A DNA stretch of 64,000 nucleotides from an uncultured Acidobacteriota bacterium (GCA_947259165.1 CAMYKY010000001.1:35303-99302); one strand, 5' to 3'. Shown: positions 7,457 to 18,179, numbered from the stretch's first letter. Notes: generated by a model not told the origin, from the sequence alone. Made by a program: numbers and translations.

Positions 7457-8902
7457 ATGCTGACGACAACGATTTTGCGGACGATTCTGCGCTTCTCGAT
7501 GGTGCGTCGCGGCGACCGTGTGCTCGTGGGCCTCTCCGGCGGAGCGGACTCCGTCGCGCTCACGCACGCGCTCTTTGCGCTGCGAACAGAGCTCGAGATC
7601 CATCTGGTCATCGCTCACCTCAACCACGGGCTGCGAGATGACGCGGCCGCGGATGAAGGTTTCTGCCGTGAGCTCGCGGGAAAGCTCGGCGTCGCTTTCG
7701 TCGTCGGGAGGACCGATGTCACCCAGAAAGCGACGTCCGAAAAGCGATCCATTGAAGACGCCGGACGGGCAGCTCGCTACGCGTTTTTTGCGGCGCAGGC
7801 GGAGCGTCACCAGTGCCACCGCATCGCCACGGGGCACACGATGGACGATCAGGCCGAAACGCTTCTGATGCGGCTCACGCGCGGCTCCGGCACGCGTGGG
7901 CTCGCGTCAGTGTATCCGGTGATGACGCCCGGGGCTCGAAGTCCGGAGTTGTGCACCACGATCGCCACCATCCGACCGTTGATCGACGTTCGCCGCCACG
8001 AGATCGAGGCCTTTGTCGCCGAGCAAGGACTCTCGTATCGGGAAGACCCGAGCAACCGCGACCGACGATTCACCCGGAATCGCCTGCGACACGACGTTCT
8101 CCCCCGCCTGGTGAAAGAGCTCAATCCCCGCCTGGTGGCGACGCTGGCACGAACTGCCGAGATTCTGCGAGACGACGAAGACTTCATGGACAAGCGCGCA
8201 CTCGAAGCGTTCGACCGCGCCGCGACCCGGAGCTCCGCCGAAATCCGGCTTTCGATCTCGGCGCTTGCGGACTCTCACCCAGCCCTTCGCCGTCGCGTGG
8301 CGCGCCTCGCGGTTGAGCACATTCGCGGAGATACCCGAGATCTCTCCATGCAACACGTTCGCGATCTGCTCGGGTTGCTCGAGCCCGGCAAAAGCGGGCG
8401 CGAAGTGCACCTTCCCGGGGTTGTTGTGGAGCGATCGTTCGACGAACTGCTGTTGTTCCCGAAATCGGCTCGCCGCGGGCACGATCCCTCCGATACCGGC
8501 TATAATAGCTTTGAGTACCGTTTAGCAATTCCTGCAGAGCTTCCGATCCGGGAGTGTCGGGGGTTGCTGACGGCGCATCTCGTGGAGTCGATTCGGGTTT
8601 CAGATCAACCGGGCGCGGCCGCCGGAAACGCGGTCGATGTCGGAGTCGAGGACGGAATTGCGGAGCTTCATGTCAGAAGCCCCAGGCCGTCGGATCGATT
8701 CAGGCCGCTCGGAGCGCCGGGGTCGAAGCCACTCGTGCGGTATCTTATGGAACGGAAAGTCGCGAAAAGAAAACGACGTCATGTACCGCTGGTAGTGCGG
8801 GTCGATGACGAAATTCTCTGGGTAGCTGGGCACTCCGTATCCGAAACAGCGCGGCTCGGACCCGGACGTCGTCGCCTTCACCTCGAATGGATGGGTCAAT
8901 GA
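7457..8902 (+). CDS. tilS: tRNA(Ile)-lysidine synthase TilS
   Basis: ATP-dependent enzyme that changes cytidine 34 of the AUA-reading tRNA(Ile) to lysidine, an essential decoding step. The 481-residue protein has the PP-loop VGLSGGADSVAL (SGGADS at residues 27-32) and the N-terminal HLNHGLRDDAAADEGFC region. It also has TGHTMDDQAETLLMRLTRGSG and the C-terminal substrate-binding part ending in RRRHVPLVVRVDDEILWVAGH. The ATG at 7457 fits the family N-terminus. An ATG at 7400 overlaps the promoter -10 and is less likely. hpt overlaps the stop. Confidence 0.93.
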   Translation: MLTTTILRTILRFSMVRRGDRVLVGLSGGADSVALTHALFALRTELEIHLVIAHLNHGLRDDAAADEGFCRELAGKLGVAFVVGRTDVTQKATSEKRSIEDAGRAARYAFFAAQAERHQCHRIATGHTMDDQAETLLMRLTRGSGTRGLASVYPVMTPGARSPELCTTIATIRPLIDVRRHEIEAFVAEQGLSYREDPSNRDRRFTRNRLRHDVLPRLVKELNPRLVATLARTAEILRDDEDFMDKRALEAFDRAATRSSAEIRLSISALADSHPALRRRVARLAVEHIRGDTRDLSMQHVRDLLGLLEPGKSGREVHLPGVVVERSFDELLLFPKSARRGHDPSDTGYNSFEYRLAIPAELPIRECRGLLTAHLVESIRVSDQPGAAAGNAVDVGVEDGIAELHVRSPRPSDRFRPLGAPGSKPLVRYLMERKVAKRKRRHVPLVVRVDDEILWVAGHSVSETARLGPGRRRLHLEWMGQ

Positions 8903-9420
8903 GCAACGGGCACGGGCTATCGATTGTCTACAGTCGCGATGCGATAGCGCGCCGGGTGCAGGATTTGGGGACCCAGATCACAGCCGATTTTTCCGAAGGC
9001 AATATCGCCTGTGTCGGCGTTCTCCCGAATTCGATGGTGTTCATGGCTGACCTGATTCGCGTTATCGACTGCTCCCTCACCTGCGATTTCCTCAAGGTGG
9101 GAACGGAAGATTCGAAACGGGTGGATGTAGCTTTCGGACAACCGAACGATTTCAGTGCTCGTGACGTACTACTCATACAGGGCGTCGTGGATACAGGAAT
9201 AACATTGAGCTTCATCGCTGGCCATATCGAGGAGACGTGGAAGCCGCGCACCCTCAAAGTGGCAGCGTTGATCAACCGCGAGAACCACCGTAAGGTGGAT
9301 TGCCCAGTGGACTACGCGTGTTTCGAGCTCTCAAAAGAGGGCTTCGTAGCGGGTTATGGTCTGGGGATTCACGAACAACATCGCGGGGCGCCGTTTCTCG
9401 GCCTCGCCGAGGCACCATGA
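8899..9420 (+). CDS. hpt: Hypoxanthine phosphoribosyltransferase-like protein
   Basis: Purine-salvage phosphoribosyltransferase family; such enzymes join hypoxanthine or guanine to PRPP. The ATG at 8899 overlaps the tilS TGA (ATGA), giving 173 residues. The fold is recognisable (YSRDAIARRVQDLG, SLTCDFLKVGTED, and the PRPP-loop region DVLLIQGVVDTGITL). In typical Hpt the loop reads VEDIIDTG; here the Glu-Asp pair that contacts the PRPP ribose is Gln-Gly. The tilS-hpt-ftsH order is common in bacteria and supports the name. Activity is uncertain because of the changed loop. Confidence 0.82.
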   Translation: MSNGHGLSIVYSRDAIARRVQDLGTQITADFSEGNIACVGVLPNSMVFMADLIRVIDCSLTCDFLKVGTEDSKRVDVAFGQPNDFSARDVLLIQGVVDTGITLSFIAGHIEETWKPRTLKVAALINRENHRKVDCPVDYACFELSKEGFVAGYGLGIHEQHRGAPFLGLAEAP

Positions 9421-9448
9421 TATGACGCGATGGAATTTCTCTAGAACC

Positions 9449-9459
9449 GGAGGCGACTC

Positions 9460-9462
<3 letters not shown>
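9449..9462 (+). promoter_or_regulatory. Ribosome-binding site fixing a TTG start for ftsH
   Basis: GGAGG at 9449-9453 lies six bases before TTG at 9460-9462. The next in-frame ATG (9472) is 18 bases from this site, too far for normal use. This supports TTG as the ftsH start. Confidence 0.7.
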
Positions 9463-11388
<1,926 letters not shown>

Positions 11389-11410
11389 CCGGGACGCAGT
11401 TTCAGTCGAG

Positions 11411-11520
11411 CTCGCCGAAGCCTCGCCGAAGCCGGGGAGTTGTGGCGAACGCGGCGATTCATCTCGCCGAAGCGTGGCGATTCATCTCGCCGAAGCCTTG
11501 GCGGAAGGCGGAAGGCGGAA
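11411..11520. repeat. Short direct repeats between ftsH and folP
   Basis: The 11-mer CTCGCCGAAGC occurs four times (11411, 11422, 11463, 11486). A larger 23-base unit, GGCGATTCATCTCGCCGAAG plus 3 bases, starts at 11453 and again at 11476. Three tandem copies of the 7-mer GGCGGAA fill 11500-11520. The whole 147-base gap between two housekeeping genes is built from these slippage-type repeats. No function is visible. Confidence 0.75.
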
Positions 11521-11535
11521 GGTTCTAGGGTTACG

Positions 11536-12399
11536 GTGCGCTCTCACATTTTTAAGGCTCGCGACAAAAAGCTCGTCCTCGGAGAGCGGAGCGCGCTCAT
11601 GGGCGTCGTGAACGTCACTCCGGATTCCTTCTACGAGGGGAGTCGCTATCCCGAAGTTTCCCAGGCGATCGATGCCGCGCTTGCACTGATCGAAGCCGGC
11701 GCCGATATCGTCGACATCGGCGGCGAGTCGACCCGGCCCGGCAGTGATGAGGTTCGAGCTCCGGAGGAGCTCGAACGAGTGATGCCCGTACTCGAGACCT
11801 TGCGCAAGCAGACCGACGTGATGATCTCCATCGACACCCGCAAGGCGTTGGTTGCTGAGACAGTCCTCGCAGCTGGGGCAGATGTCATCAATGACGTATC
11901 GGCGCTCGACGACGGCATGGTCGACGTCGTCGCGCGTGCGGGCGCCGGGATCGCGCTCATGCACATACAAGGCTCCCCCGAAACCATGCAGCAATCGCCC
12001 GCGTACCGCGACGTCGTTGGCGAAGTTAAGGCATTTCTGCAAGAAGCCGTCACCCGCGCCGAAGCCGGAGGTGTTTCGAACGAATCGATTCTCGTCGACC
12101 CGGGGATCGGGTTCGGCAAAACGCTCACACATAATCTGGAACTTTTGGCCAACCTGGCGGAGCTTTCCGATCTCGGCAAGCCGATCCTCGTGGGAACGTC
12201 CCGCAAGAGCTTCATCGGGAGATTACTCGAGGATTCTTCTAAGAACCGCGTTTTCGGAACGGCCGGCAGCGTGGCGGCAGCGATCGTAAACGGCGCGACC
12301 GTCGTGCGAGTGCACGACGTTGCCGAAATGGCCGACGTCGCGCGCGTCGCCGACGCCGTTCGCGCAGCATCCCGCACGCGCGAAGAAATCCTGCAATGA
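11536..12399 (+). CDS. folP: Dihydropteroate synthase
   Basis: Condenses 6-hydroxymethyl-dihydropterin pyrophosphate with p-aminobenzoate in folate synthesis. The 287-residue TIM-barrel protein shows the family motifs MGVVNVTPDSFYEG, DIVDIGGESTRPGS, and LVDPGIGFGKTLTHNLELL, and the phosphate-binding end VRVHDVAEM. The GTG at 11536 is chosen as the start; longer readings run into the repeat tract. The stop overlaps cdaA by four bases (ATGA). An enzyme that could supply its pterin substrate (PTPS-III-like) is encoded at 19117-19524. Confidence 0.95.
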   Translation: MRSHIFKARDKKLVLGERSALMGVVNVTPDSFYEGSRYPEVSQAIDAALALIEAGADIVDIGGESTRPGSDEVRAPEELERVMPVLETLRKQTDVMISIDTRKALVAETVLAAGADVINDVSALDDGMVDVVARAGAGIALMHIQGSPETMQQSPAYRDVVGEVKAFLQEAVTRAEAGGVSNESILVDPGIGFGKTLTHNLELLANLAELSDLGKPILVGTSRKSFIGRLLEDSSKNRVFGTAGSVAAAIVNGATVVRVHDVAEMADVARVADAVRAASRTREEILQ

Positions 12400-13241
12400 A
12401 CGACGTGCTCGATTTCTTCCAAGGCGTTTCACGGGACATTTCGTTCGTCGCCGTAATCGACATCTTGCTGGTGAGCTTCCTGTTCTACAAGCTCTTCCAG
12501 CTCATTCGCGGCGGACGCGCGTTCCAAATGGTCGTGGGAACGCTTCTGTTGGTGCTCTTGTTTTTCGCGTCGCAGTGGGCACAGCTAACGACTCTGAACT
12601 GGTTGCTGCGCAATACCCTCGCCTATATCGGTTTCGCCGTGATCGTTTTGTACCAGCAGGAGCTCAGAAGAGGGCTCGCGAATCTGGGGCGGGCGCCGCT
12701 GTTCCGCTTCCTCAACCCCGCGCGCCGTAAAGGCACGCTCGACGAGATCGCGTTCTCGGTACTCACCCTCGCTGGTCGCCACATGGGTGCCATCCTGGTT
12801 CTCGAAAGGGACATCGGCCTTCGGAGTTATATCGAGGGTGGCATTCGCCTCGACGCCGTCGTCACCTATGATCTTCTTCTTTCCATCTTTAATCCCAAGT
12901 CCCCACTTCACGACGGCGCTGTCATTGTTCAAGGCGATCGTGTCGCCGCCGCGGCCTGCTTTCTCCCCATCTCCATCAACCCGCAGCTATCGAGGGAGCT
13001 CGGTACGCGGCATCGTGCAGCTATTGGTATCACTGAAGACACGGACGCGGTGGCTATCGTCGTCTCGGAGGAGACCGGACTCGTGAGCTTCATGGAAGAC
13101 GGCGCGATCCTTTCCGGACTCGACAGCGAACAGCTGCGCACGAAACTGCGCGAGGCGCTCGGTCAAGATGACAAAGCGACTCGCACGATCCACGCTGCCT
13201 CGAAGGATGGGTCGGCGAGAGCGACCGAAAGGCCGATCTAG
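12396..13241 (+). CDS. cdaA: Diadenylate cyclase CdaA
   Basis: Makes the second messenger c-di-AMP from two ATP. The 281-residue protein has about three N-terminal membrane spans (about residues 16-85) and then a DAC domain with both catalytic motifs, LHDGAVIV (DGA at 173-175) and GTRHRAAIGI (RHR at 205-207). It overlaps folP and is followed directly by the YbbR-type gene and glmM. This is the conserved cdaA-cdaR-glmM arrangement, in which CdaR and GlmM modulate the cyclase. The messenger usually governs osmolyte and potassium balance. Confidence 0.95.
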   Translation: MNDVLDFFQGVSRDISFVAVIDILLVSFLFYKLFQLIRGGRAFQMVVGTLLLVLLFFASQWAQLTTLNWLLRNTLAYIGFAVIVLYQQELRRGLANLGRAPLFRFLNPARRKGTLDEIAFSVLTLAGRHMGAILVLERDIGLRSYIEGGIRLDAVVTYDLLLSIFNPKSPLHDGAVIVQGDRVAAAACFLPISINPQLSRELGTRHRAAIGITEDTDAVAIVVSEETGLVSFMEDGAILSGLDSEQLRTKLREALGQDDKATRTIHAASKDGSARATERPI

Positions 13242-14158
13242 TGAGAGATTGGTTGACAGCAAATCTCTGGCTCAAAAGCCTGTCCCTGCTGATCGGGGTC
13301 ACGCTGTGGTATGCGGTGGCGCGCGAGCAAGGCGCCGAGTTCGCATTCTCGATCCCATTGGAGCTCCGAGACGTACCCGACGGGCTCGAAGTCGTCGAGG
13401 AGTCAGTCCAGCAAGTCGATGTGCGACTACGCGGGCCGTCCGAAATACTTCGCGGCCTCACGCCGCAGGACCTCAGCGTCGGCATCGATCTCTCCGGCGC
13501 CGAGCCGGGCGAGCGCGTGGCCTATTTGACGCCCAGCGATGTCGCAGTTCCCTTCGGCGCACGCGTCATCCGAGTCACCCCAGCCAACGTCCAGATCGCG
13601 CTCGATCGTACTCTCGAGCGCACCGTCAACGTCATCCCACGGGTTTCAGGGTCGCCTGCCGAGGGGTTCGAGCTCGCCGGGATCACGTTGTCGCTAGTGT
13701 CGGTCGTCGTCGTGGGCCCCGCATCCCAGATCGGAAGTCTCGAGGAGGTCACTACTGAGCCCGTTTCTGCCGAAGGCTTGCGTCAACCATTCTCTCGCAC
13801 GGTTCGCCTGGAGCTCGACCCTCTCGTGCGACTGCGAGGCGATACGAGCGTCGAGCTTACCCTCGACGTGCGTGAGGTTCGCCTGCGCAAAGAACTCTCC
13901 GGCGTCGTCGTCAAGTCCCAGCCCCAGCGAGTGAACGCCGCCATGGATCCGGACACGATCCGAGTGCTCGTCGAAGGGCCCAAGAGCCTCGTCGAGCAGC
14001 TCACCGCGGAAGAGATCGAGGCGGAAGTTCAGCTGGAGGGGCTCTTGCCCGGAAGCCACCGCGTGGTCCCCGTCGTACGGATCGTCGGCCGGCACGAGCT
14101 CGCTGGGTTTCATGTGATTTCCGTGAACCCCGAACATATTCAGGTCGAGCTCCGCTAG
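13241..14158 (+). CDS. cdaR: YbbR-like regulator CdaR
   Basis: Membrane-anchored protein with YbbR repeats that controls the diadenylate cyclase. The 305-residue protein starts at GTG 13241, which overlaps the cdaA TAG by one base. One N-terminal membrane span (LWLKSLSLLIGVTLWYAVA) is followed by three or four extracytoplasmic YbbR beta-repeats, seen as recurring Val-rich segments such as RVIRVTPANVQIALDRTLER and FHVISVNPEHIQVELR. glmM follows after 19 bases. Confidence 0.88.
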   Translation: MRDWLTANLWLKSLSLLIGVTLWYAVAREQGAEFAFSIPLELRDVPDGLEVVEESVQQVDVRLRGPSEILRGLTPQDLSVGIDLSGAEPGERVAYLTPSDVAVPFGARVIRVTPANVQIALDRTLERTVNVIPRVSGSPAEGFELAGITLSLVSVVVVGPASQIGSLEEVTTEPVSAEGLRQPFSRTVRLELDPLVRLRGDTSVELTLDVREVRLRKELSGVVVKSQPQRVNAAMDPDTIRVLVEGPKSLVEQLTAEEIEAEVQLEGLLPGSHRVVPVVRIVGRHELAGFHVISVNPEHIQVELR

Positions 14159-14177
14159 AGCGCCAGGACGTCGCTGC

Positions 14178-15557
14178 GTGGCAAAGCTCTTTGGAACCGA
14201 CGGCATCCGCGGCGAAGCCTACGCGCCACCGCTCGACCGCCCAACCGTCGTCCGCGTGGGACAGGCATTAGCTAAACAGCTCCCCGCGGAAGCGCCGCAA
14301 ATTCTCATCGGGCGCGATACCCGGGCGAGCGGACCGGATATCGAGTCGTGGCTGACGATCGGCATTCATTCCGTCGGCGGCCTTCCCACGTCCGCCGGCG
14401 TCGCGCCGACGCCGGCGATCGCCTTTTTGACGAGGCAGAAAACCTTCGATGCCGGCGTCGTCATCTCAGCATCGCACAACCCCTATCAAGACAACGGAAT
14501 CAAGATCTTTTCGGCGGATGGCGTGAAATCGAGCGAAGCGCTCGAGAAGGCGATCGAGACGGCCGTCGATTCACACGCCCACGTACCGGAAGCCGAGAGC
14601 ACGCCAACGCCAAGCCTTGATCTCGAAAGCCTCTACTCCGCTCACGTTGAGGCGAGTCTCGGCGACGGGGTACGTTTGCCCAAGCTCAAGATCGCGCTCG
14701 ACTGCGCGAACGGCGCGGGTTATCGCGTAGGGCCGAAACTTCTCATGTCCGTAGGACTCGACGTGTTGTCACTGTACGACGAGCCCAACGGCGAGAACAT
14801 CAATCGAGACTGCGGCTCGACCGCGATGGAGCGCTTGACCTCGGTCGTCGTCGACAACGGTTGCGATCTGGGCGCTGCGCTCGATGGTGACGGCGATCGA
14901 GTCCTGCTCGTCGACTCGAAAGGCAGGCTCGTCGACGGCGACGCTGTTTTGTTGCTGTGTGCTCGGCGGCTCAAAAAAGAAGGGCGTTTGACGGACGACA
15001 CAGTCGTTGCCACCGTCATGAGCAACATGGCGCTCGAGGTTGCTCTCGCCGACGATGGGATTCAGCTTATCCGTACCCAGGTCGGTGACAAGTTCGTCGC
15101 TCACGAAATGAAGCAACGTCATGTCGTCGTTGGCGGCGAGCAATCGGGGCATATCATCTTTTCCGACTACGCTTCGACCGGCGACGGGTTGTTGACGTTG
15201 ATGCAAGTGCTGCGCGTGCTCGCTCTAGAAGAGCGTAGTTTCGACGATTTGTCCCGCTTAGAGCCTTTTCCTCAGGTTCTCGTGAATGTCCGCGTTAGCT
15301 CTCAACCTGACGTCGACCAGGTTCCAGAGATCGCACGCGCCATAGAGGTCGCCGAAAAACAGCTTGCAGGACGCGGGCGCATACTCATACGCTACTCAGG
15401 AACGGAGCCACTACTTCGAATCATGATGGAAGGCCCTGAGAAAGCGGAAATCGCTTCCCTCACACAAAGTATACGCACCGCCGTCGAGGAATCGATCGGG
15501 GCCGCGAATGACGGAACCCCGGTTGTTGAACCGAAACAATCGAAGCCCAATGATTGA
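14178..15557 (+). CDS. glmM: Phosphoglucosamine mutase
   Basis: Interconverts glucosamine 6-phosphate and glucosamine 1-phosphate for UDP-GlcNAc, the precursor of peptidoglycan and LPS. The 459-residue protein has the N-terminal LFGTDGIRGEA, the phosphoserine loop VVISASHNPYQDNG (Ser99), the metal site ALDGDGDRVLLVD, and the sugar-binding segment VVGGEQSGHIIF. The C-terminal phosphate site is IRYSGTEPLLRIMMEG. The start is GTG 14178. The gene closes the cdaA-cdaR-glmM module. Confidence 0.96.
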   Translation: MAKLFGTDGIRGEAYAPPLDRPTVVRVGQALAKQLPAEAPQILIGRDTRASGPDIESWLTIGIHSVGGLPTSAGVAPTPAIAFLTRQKTFDAGVVISASHNPYQDNGIKIFSADGVKSSEALEKAIETAVDSHAHVPEAESTPTPSLDLESLYSAHVEASLGDGVRLPKLKIALDCANGAGYRVGPKLLMSVGLDVLSLYDEPNGENINRDCGSTAMERLTSVVVDNGCDLGAALDGDGDRVLLVDSKGRLVDGDAVLLLCARRLKKEGRLTDDTVVATVMSNMALEVALADDGIQLIRTQVGDKFVAHEMKQRHVVVGGEQSGHIIFSDYASTGDGLLTLMQVLRVLALEERSFDDLSRLEPFPQVLVNVRVSSQPDVDQVPEIARAIEVAEKQLAGRGRILIRYSGTEPLLRIMMEGPEKAEIASLTQSIRTAVEESIGAANDGTPVVEPKQSKPND

Positions 15558-15563
15558 ACCCAA

Positions 15564-16316
15564 ATGATTGAACTTGGAGTCACCTTGGACACCGTCGCGC
15601 TTCTCCGTGAGACGCGCAAAACGAAGAGCCCGGACCCGGTCTTCGCCGCATTCCTCGTGGAGCAGGCAGGAGCCCACACGGTGAACGTCCAGTTACGAGG
15701 CGATCGAGCCCATATCCAGGAGCGTGACGTCGAACAGCTGCGGGCAACCGTGACGGGTGAGCTCAACCTCGTGATCACGCCTCGCCAGGAGATGGCTCGA
15801 CTCGCTTTGACCACGAAGCCCGAGCGCGTCACCTTCATCCCGGAGCGCCTGGAAACCGCGGGCGGCGGCGGCCTCGACGTCATGCTGAACAGCACTCAGC
15901 TCAAGGAACGTGTCCGTGAAATGCGGGAAAGCACAATTCTTCCAGCGATTTATTTGGACCCCTCGATCGAGCAGGTGAAGGCCGCCCATCAGGTGGGGGC
16001 GCTGGGCGTCGAGCTTTCGACGGAGGCCTACGTGACCGCCAGCGCAGCCGTTGCAATGGCGAGAGACAAAGAGGCTGTCAGTCGTGAGCTCCAGCGCCTG
16101 TCCGATTGTACGCGGCTCGGCGCCAAGCTAGGCCTGCACGTCGGCCTCAGCCACGGCCTCACCCTGCGCAACGCGCCTCCGCTGCTCAGCCTCGGAGGAT
16201 TGGCCCGGGTCAACGTCGGCCACAGCCTGGTCTCCCGAGCCGTCATGATCGGGCTCGAACGCGCCGCTTCGGAATGGATAGACCTGCTTTCTCGCCCAGC
16301 GGACACAGGGCATTGA
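15564..16316 (+). CDS. PdxJ-like protein with altered active site
   Basis: A 250-residue TIM-barrel protein clearly related to pyridoxine 5'-phosphate synthase PdxJ: ELGVTLDTVALLRETR, SPDPVFAAFLVEQAGA, ERDVEQLRATVTGELNL, GGGGLDV, VNVGHSLVSRAVMIGLERA. Several usual active-site residues differ. The GVNIDH start is GVTLDT, the HLRED motif is QLRGD, and the Glu of NLEMA is Val in NLVIT. The later His (SHGL) and Glu (VELST) remain. The gene starts six bases after glmM. It may be a very divergent synthase or a repurposed barrel; I would not assume vitamin B6 synthesis. Confidence 0.8.
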   Translation: MIELGVTLDTVALLRETRKTKSPDPVFAAFLVEQAGAHTVNVQLRGDRAHIQERDVEQLRATVTGELNLVITPRQEMARLALTTKPERVTFIPERLETAGGGGLDVMLNSTQLKERVREMRESTILPAIYLDPSIEQVKAAHQVGALGVELSTEAYVTASAAVAMARDKEAVSRELQRLSDCTRLGAKLGLHVGLSHGLTLRNAPPLLSLGGLARVNVGHSLVSRAVMIGLERAASEWIDLLSRPADTGH

Positions 16317-16397
16317 CGGAGTCCATGTTTGTTTGTTACTTTCAGTTTATCGAGGAAACACTCTAGAAGCAGTCCTTTAGAGGGAGGCAAGACGCCG

Positions 16398-17192
16398 GTG
16401 AGCCGGAAGTCGAAACACAAAGTCAGGGATCCGAAAGATCTCGACACCGCGAAAGACACGGAGGGCTTCGAGAAGTCCACCGTGCGCGAGTACTTCGAGT
16501 CGATCTGCGTGGCCGTCATCCTCGCGCTTTTTATCAGGACGTTCGTCTTCCAAGCGTTCAAGATCCCGACAGGATCGATGGAGGAGAACCTGCTCATCGG
16601 GGATCATCTGATTGTAAACAAGATGCTTTACTCCCCGTCGAGCACGCTCGAGGACGCCACAGCTCCGCTCCGAGATGTCCGACGCCTGGATGTCGTTGTG
16701 TTCAAGTTTCCTGACGATCCGAAACGGGATTTCATCAAGCGCGTGATCGGACTTCCGGGCGAGCGGATTCGCATCGAGAACAAAAAGGTCTACGTCGACG
16801 ACGTGCCGCTCGACGAGCCGTACGTCTTCTTTCAAGATACCGGTGGCGGCGGCATGGGGTTCAGCTCAGACTCGATGCGCGACAGCATGTCGGAGCTCAT
16901 CGTGCCCGATGGTCACTACTTCGTGATGGGCGACAATCGAGACAACAGCCACGACAGCCGGTACTGGGGTACGCTCGACGGCGATTTGCTGAAAGGCCGC
17001 GCTCTCATCATCTATTGGTCTTATGAGTCCGGCCGAGAGGCTTACACGAAGCAGGGCTGGGACTACTGGCAGGAAAAGCTTTCGTTGTTCCCTTACCCGC
17101 GTCGCGCACGAAGCGGTCCCAATCAGGGAGAGCTGGAGTGGGGGTTCATTACCAACACCCGATGGGCTCGCTCCTTTCACCTCGTACGATAG
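16398..17192 (+). CDS. lepB: Signal peptidase I
   Basis: Membrane serine protease that removes signal peptides from exported proteins. The start is taken as GTG 16398, with GGGAGG ten bases upstream, giving 264 residues. A charged N-terminus is followed by one membrane span (about 35-52). The nucleophile Ser60 lies in KIPTGSMEENLLIGDHLIVN, and the general base Lys114 in KRDFIKRVIGLPGER. The last box is GDNRDNSHDSRYWG. A Gly-rich insert (DTGGGGMGFSSDS) precedes it. A DUF4845-like gene follows, as in many genomes. Confidence 0.94.
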   Translation: MSRKSKHKVRDPKDLDTAKDTEGFEKSTVREYFESICVAVILALFIRTFVFQAFKIPTGSMEENLLIGDHLIVNKMLYSPSSTLEDATAPLRDVRRLDVVVFKFPDDPKRDFIKRVIGLPGERIRIENKKVYVDDVPLDEPYVFFQDTGGGGMGFSSDSMRDSMSELIVPDGHYFVMGDNRDNSHDSRYWGTLDGDLLKGRALIIYWSYESGREAYTKQGWDYWQEKLSLFPYPRRARSGPNQGELEWGFITNTRWARSFHLVR

Positions 17193-17213
17193 GAACCGTC
17201 AGGAGGTATTGCG

Positions 17214-17579
17214 ATGAAGAAATTCAGAAGCGAACGCGGTGGTGCCGGTGTTGGCTTGCTAATCGCGGTCGTCGTCTTTTTGTTCGTCGCGTACGAGGCC
17301 AAACAATTCGGGCCTCACGTCGTGGCCCAGTTTCAGTTCGAGGACGCGGTGGTCGAAATCGCGAAGTTCTCGCGTAACAAACCCGCCGCGACCGTTCAGG
17401 GGGAAGTGCTCGCCAAAGCGACAGAGCTCAGCCTTCCGGTTACCCGTGACATGATTAAGGTCAGCCGCCAGCCAACGAATACCCGCATCGAGGTGCGCTA
17501 CGATCAGGAAGCGGCGTGGCTACCTGGCAAGCCGTACAAATGGACGGTTCAAGTGGAGACAGAGTCGGTATTGTTCTAG
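17214..17579 (+). CDS. DUF4845-like small membrane protein
   Basis: A 121-residue protein with one N-terminal membrane span (GVGLLIAVVVFLFVAYEA) and a mixed extracytoplasmic domain. An AGGAGG-type ribosome-binding site lies seven bases before the ATG. Its position directly after lepB and its topology match the DUF4845 family, which often accompanies signal peptidase I. The function is unknown. No catalytic residues are apparent. Confidence 0.6.
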   Translation: MKKFRSERGGAGVGLLIAVVVFLFVAYEAKQFGPHVVAQFQFEDAVVEIAKFSRNKPAATVQGEVLAKATELSLPVTRDMIKVSRQPTNTRIEVRYDQEAAWLPGKPYKWTVQVETESVLF

Positions 17580-17593
17580 CTCCGCTGTCAACC

Positions 17594-17621
17594 ACGCGTT
17601 AGCGGCATCGAGCCAACGCGT
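17594..17621. terminator. Hairpin between convergent DUF4845-like gene and divIVA
   Basis: ACGCGTT (17594-17600) pairs with AACGCGT (17615-17621) around a 14-base loop, in the 57-base gap between convergent genes. No T tract follows. It is a possible two-way terminator, not a certain one. Confidence 0.35.
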
Positions 17622-17636
17622 AACGAACTCCTGTCC

Positions 17637-18137
17637 CTAGGGTTCTGCTTTTCGCTTTAAGAACGAAAGCTTGTCTGACTGCGCGTCGCTTTCGCTCATG
17701 AGCTGGATCAGGTTTCTCAGGTTCGCGATCGCAGCAAGGATCGAGTTCAACACTTGACGCTTTTGCATCTTGAGCTCGATGATGTCTTTTTCGATCTCGT
17801 GGGCTCGCGACTGAGCGGCTTCGACGAGGCGGTCCGCGGCTAGCTCCGCTTCCTTCAAGAGCATCTGGGACTGCTTCTTTGCGTTGTCCTTGAGCTCCTC
17901 TGAAGTTCGCTGTGCGGCGACGAGGGTGTTTTTCAGAATCTCTTCGCGCTGGCGGTGCTCGGACAGCAGTAGATTCAGCCGGTGCACTTCTGCGGAGCGC
18001 TTCTCGTTGTCGGCGCGGAGCTGTTCCATTTCCTCCGAGACCTCGTTCAAGAACGACCGTACCTCGTCGGTATCGAGGCCGCGGAACGAACGCTGCTGGA
18101 ATTCGTGTCTCTGGATGTCAAGGGGGGTTAGTTTCAT
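17637..18137 (-). CDS. DivIVA-domain coiled-coil protein
   Basis: A 166-residue protein with the DivIVA N-terminal membrane-targeting motif (KLTPLDIQRHEFQQRSFRG, then DTDEVRSFLNEVSEEME) and a long coiled coil (about residues 30-150). DivIVA proteins mark curved membrane at poles or septa and recruit partners. The start is the ATG at 18135-18137 with AGGAG five bases upstream; the preceding in-frame GTG is less well placed. The YggS-type gene lies upstream on the same strand, an order also seen around division genes of other bacteria. Confidence 0.85.
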   Translation of the reverse strand: MKLTPLDIQRHEFQQRSFRGLDTDEVRSFLNEVSEEMEQLRADNEKRSAEVHRLNLLLSEHRQREEILKNTLVAAQRTSEELKDNAKKQSQMLLKEAELAADRLVEAAQSRAHEIEKDIIELKMQKRQVLNSILAAIANLRNLIQLMSESDAQSDKLSFLKRKAEP

Positions 18138-18179
18138 CACAACTCCTAAGAATGACCGACGAGCCAGCTCGTCGATCCG

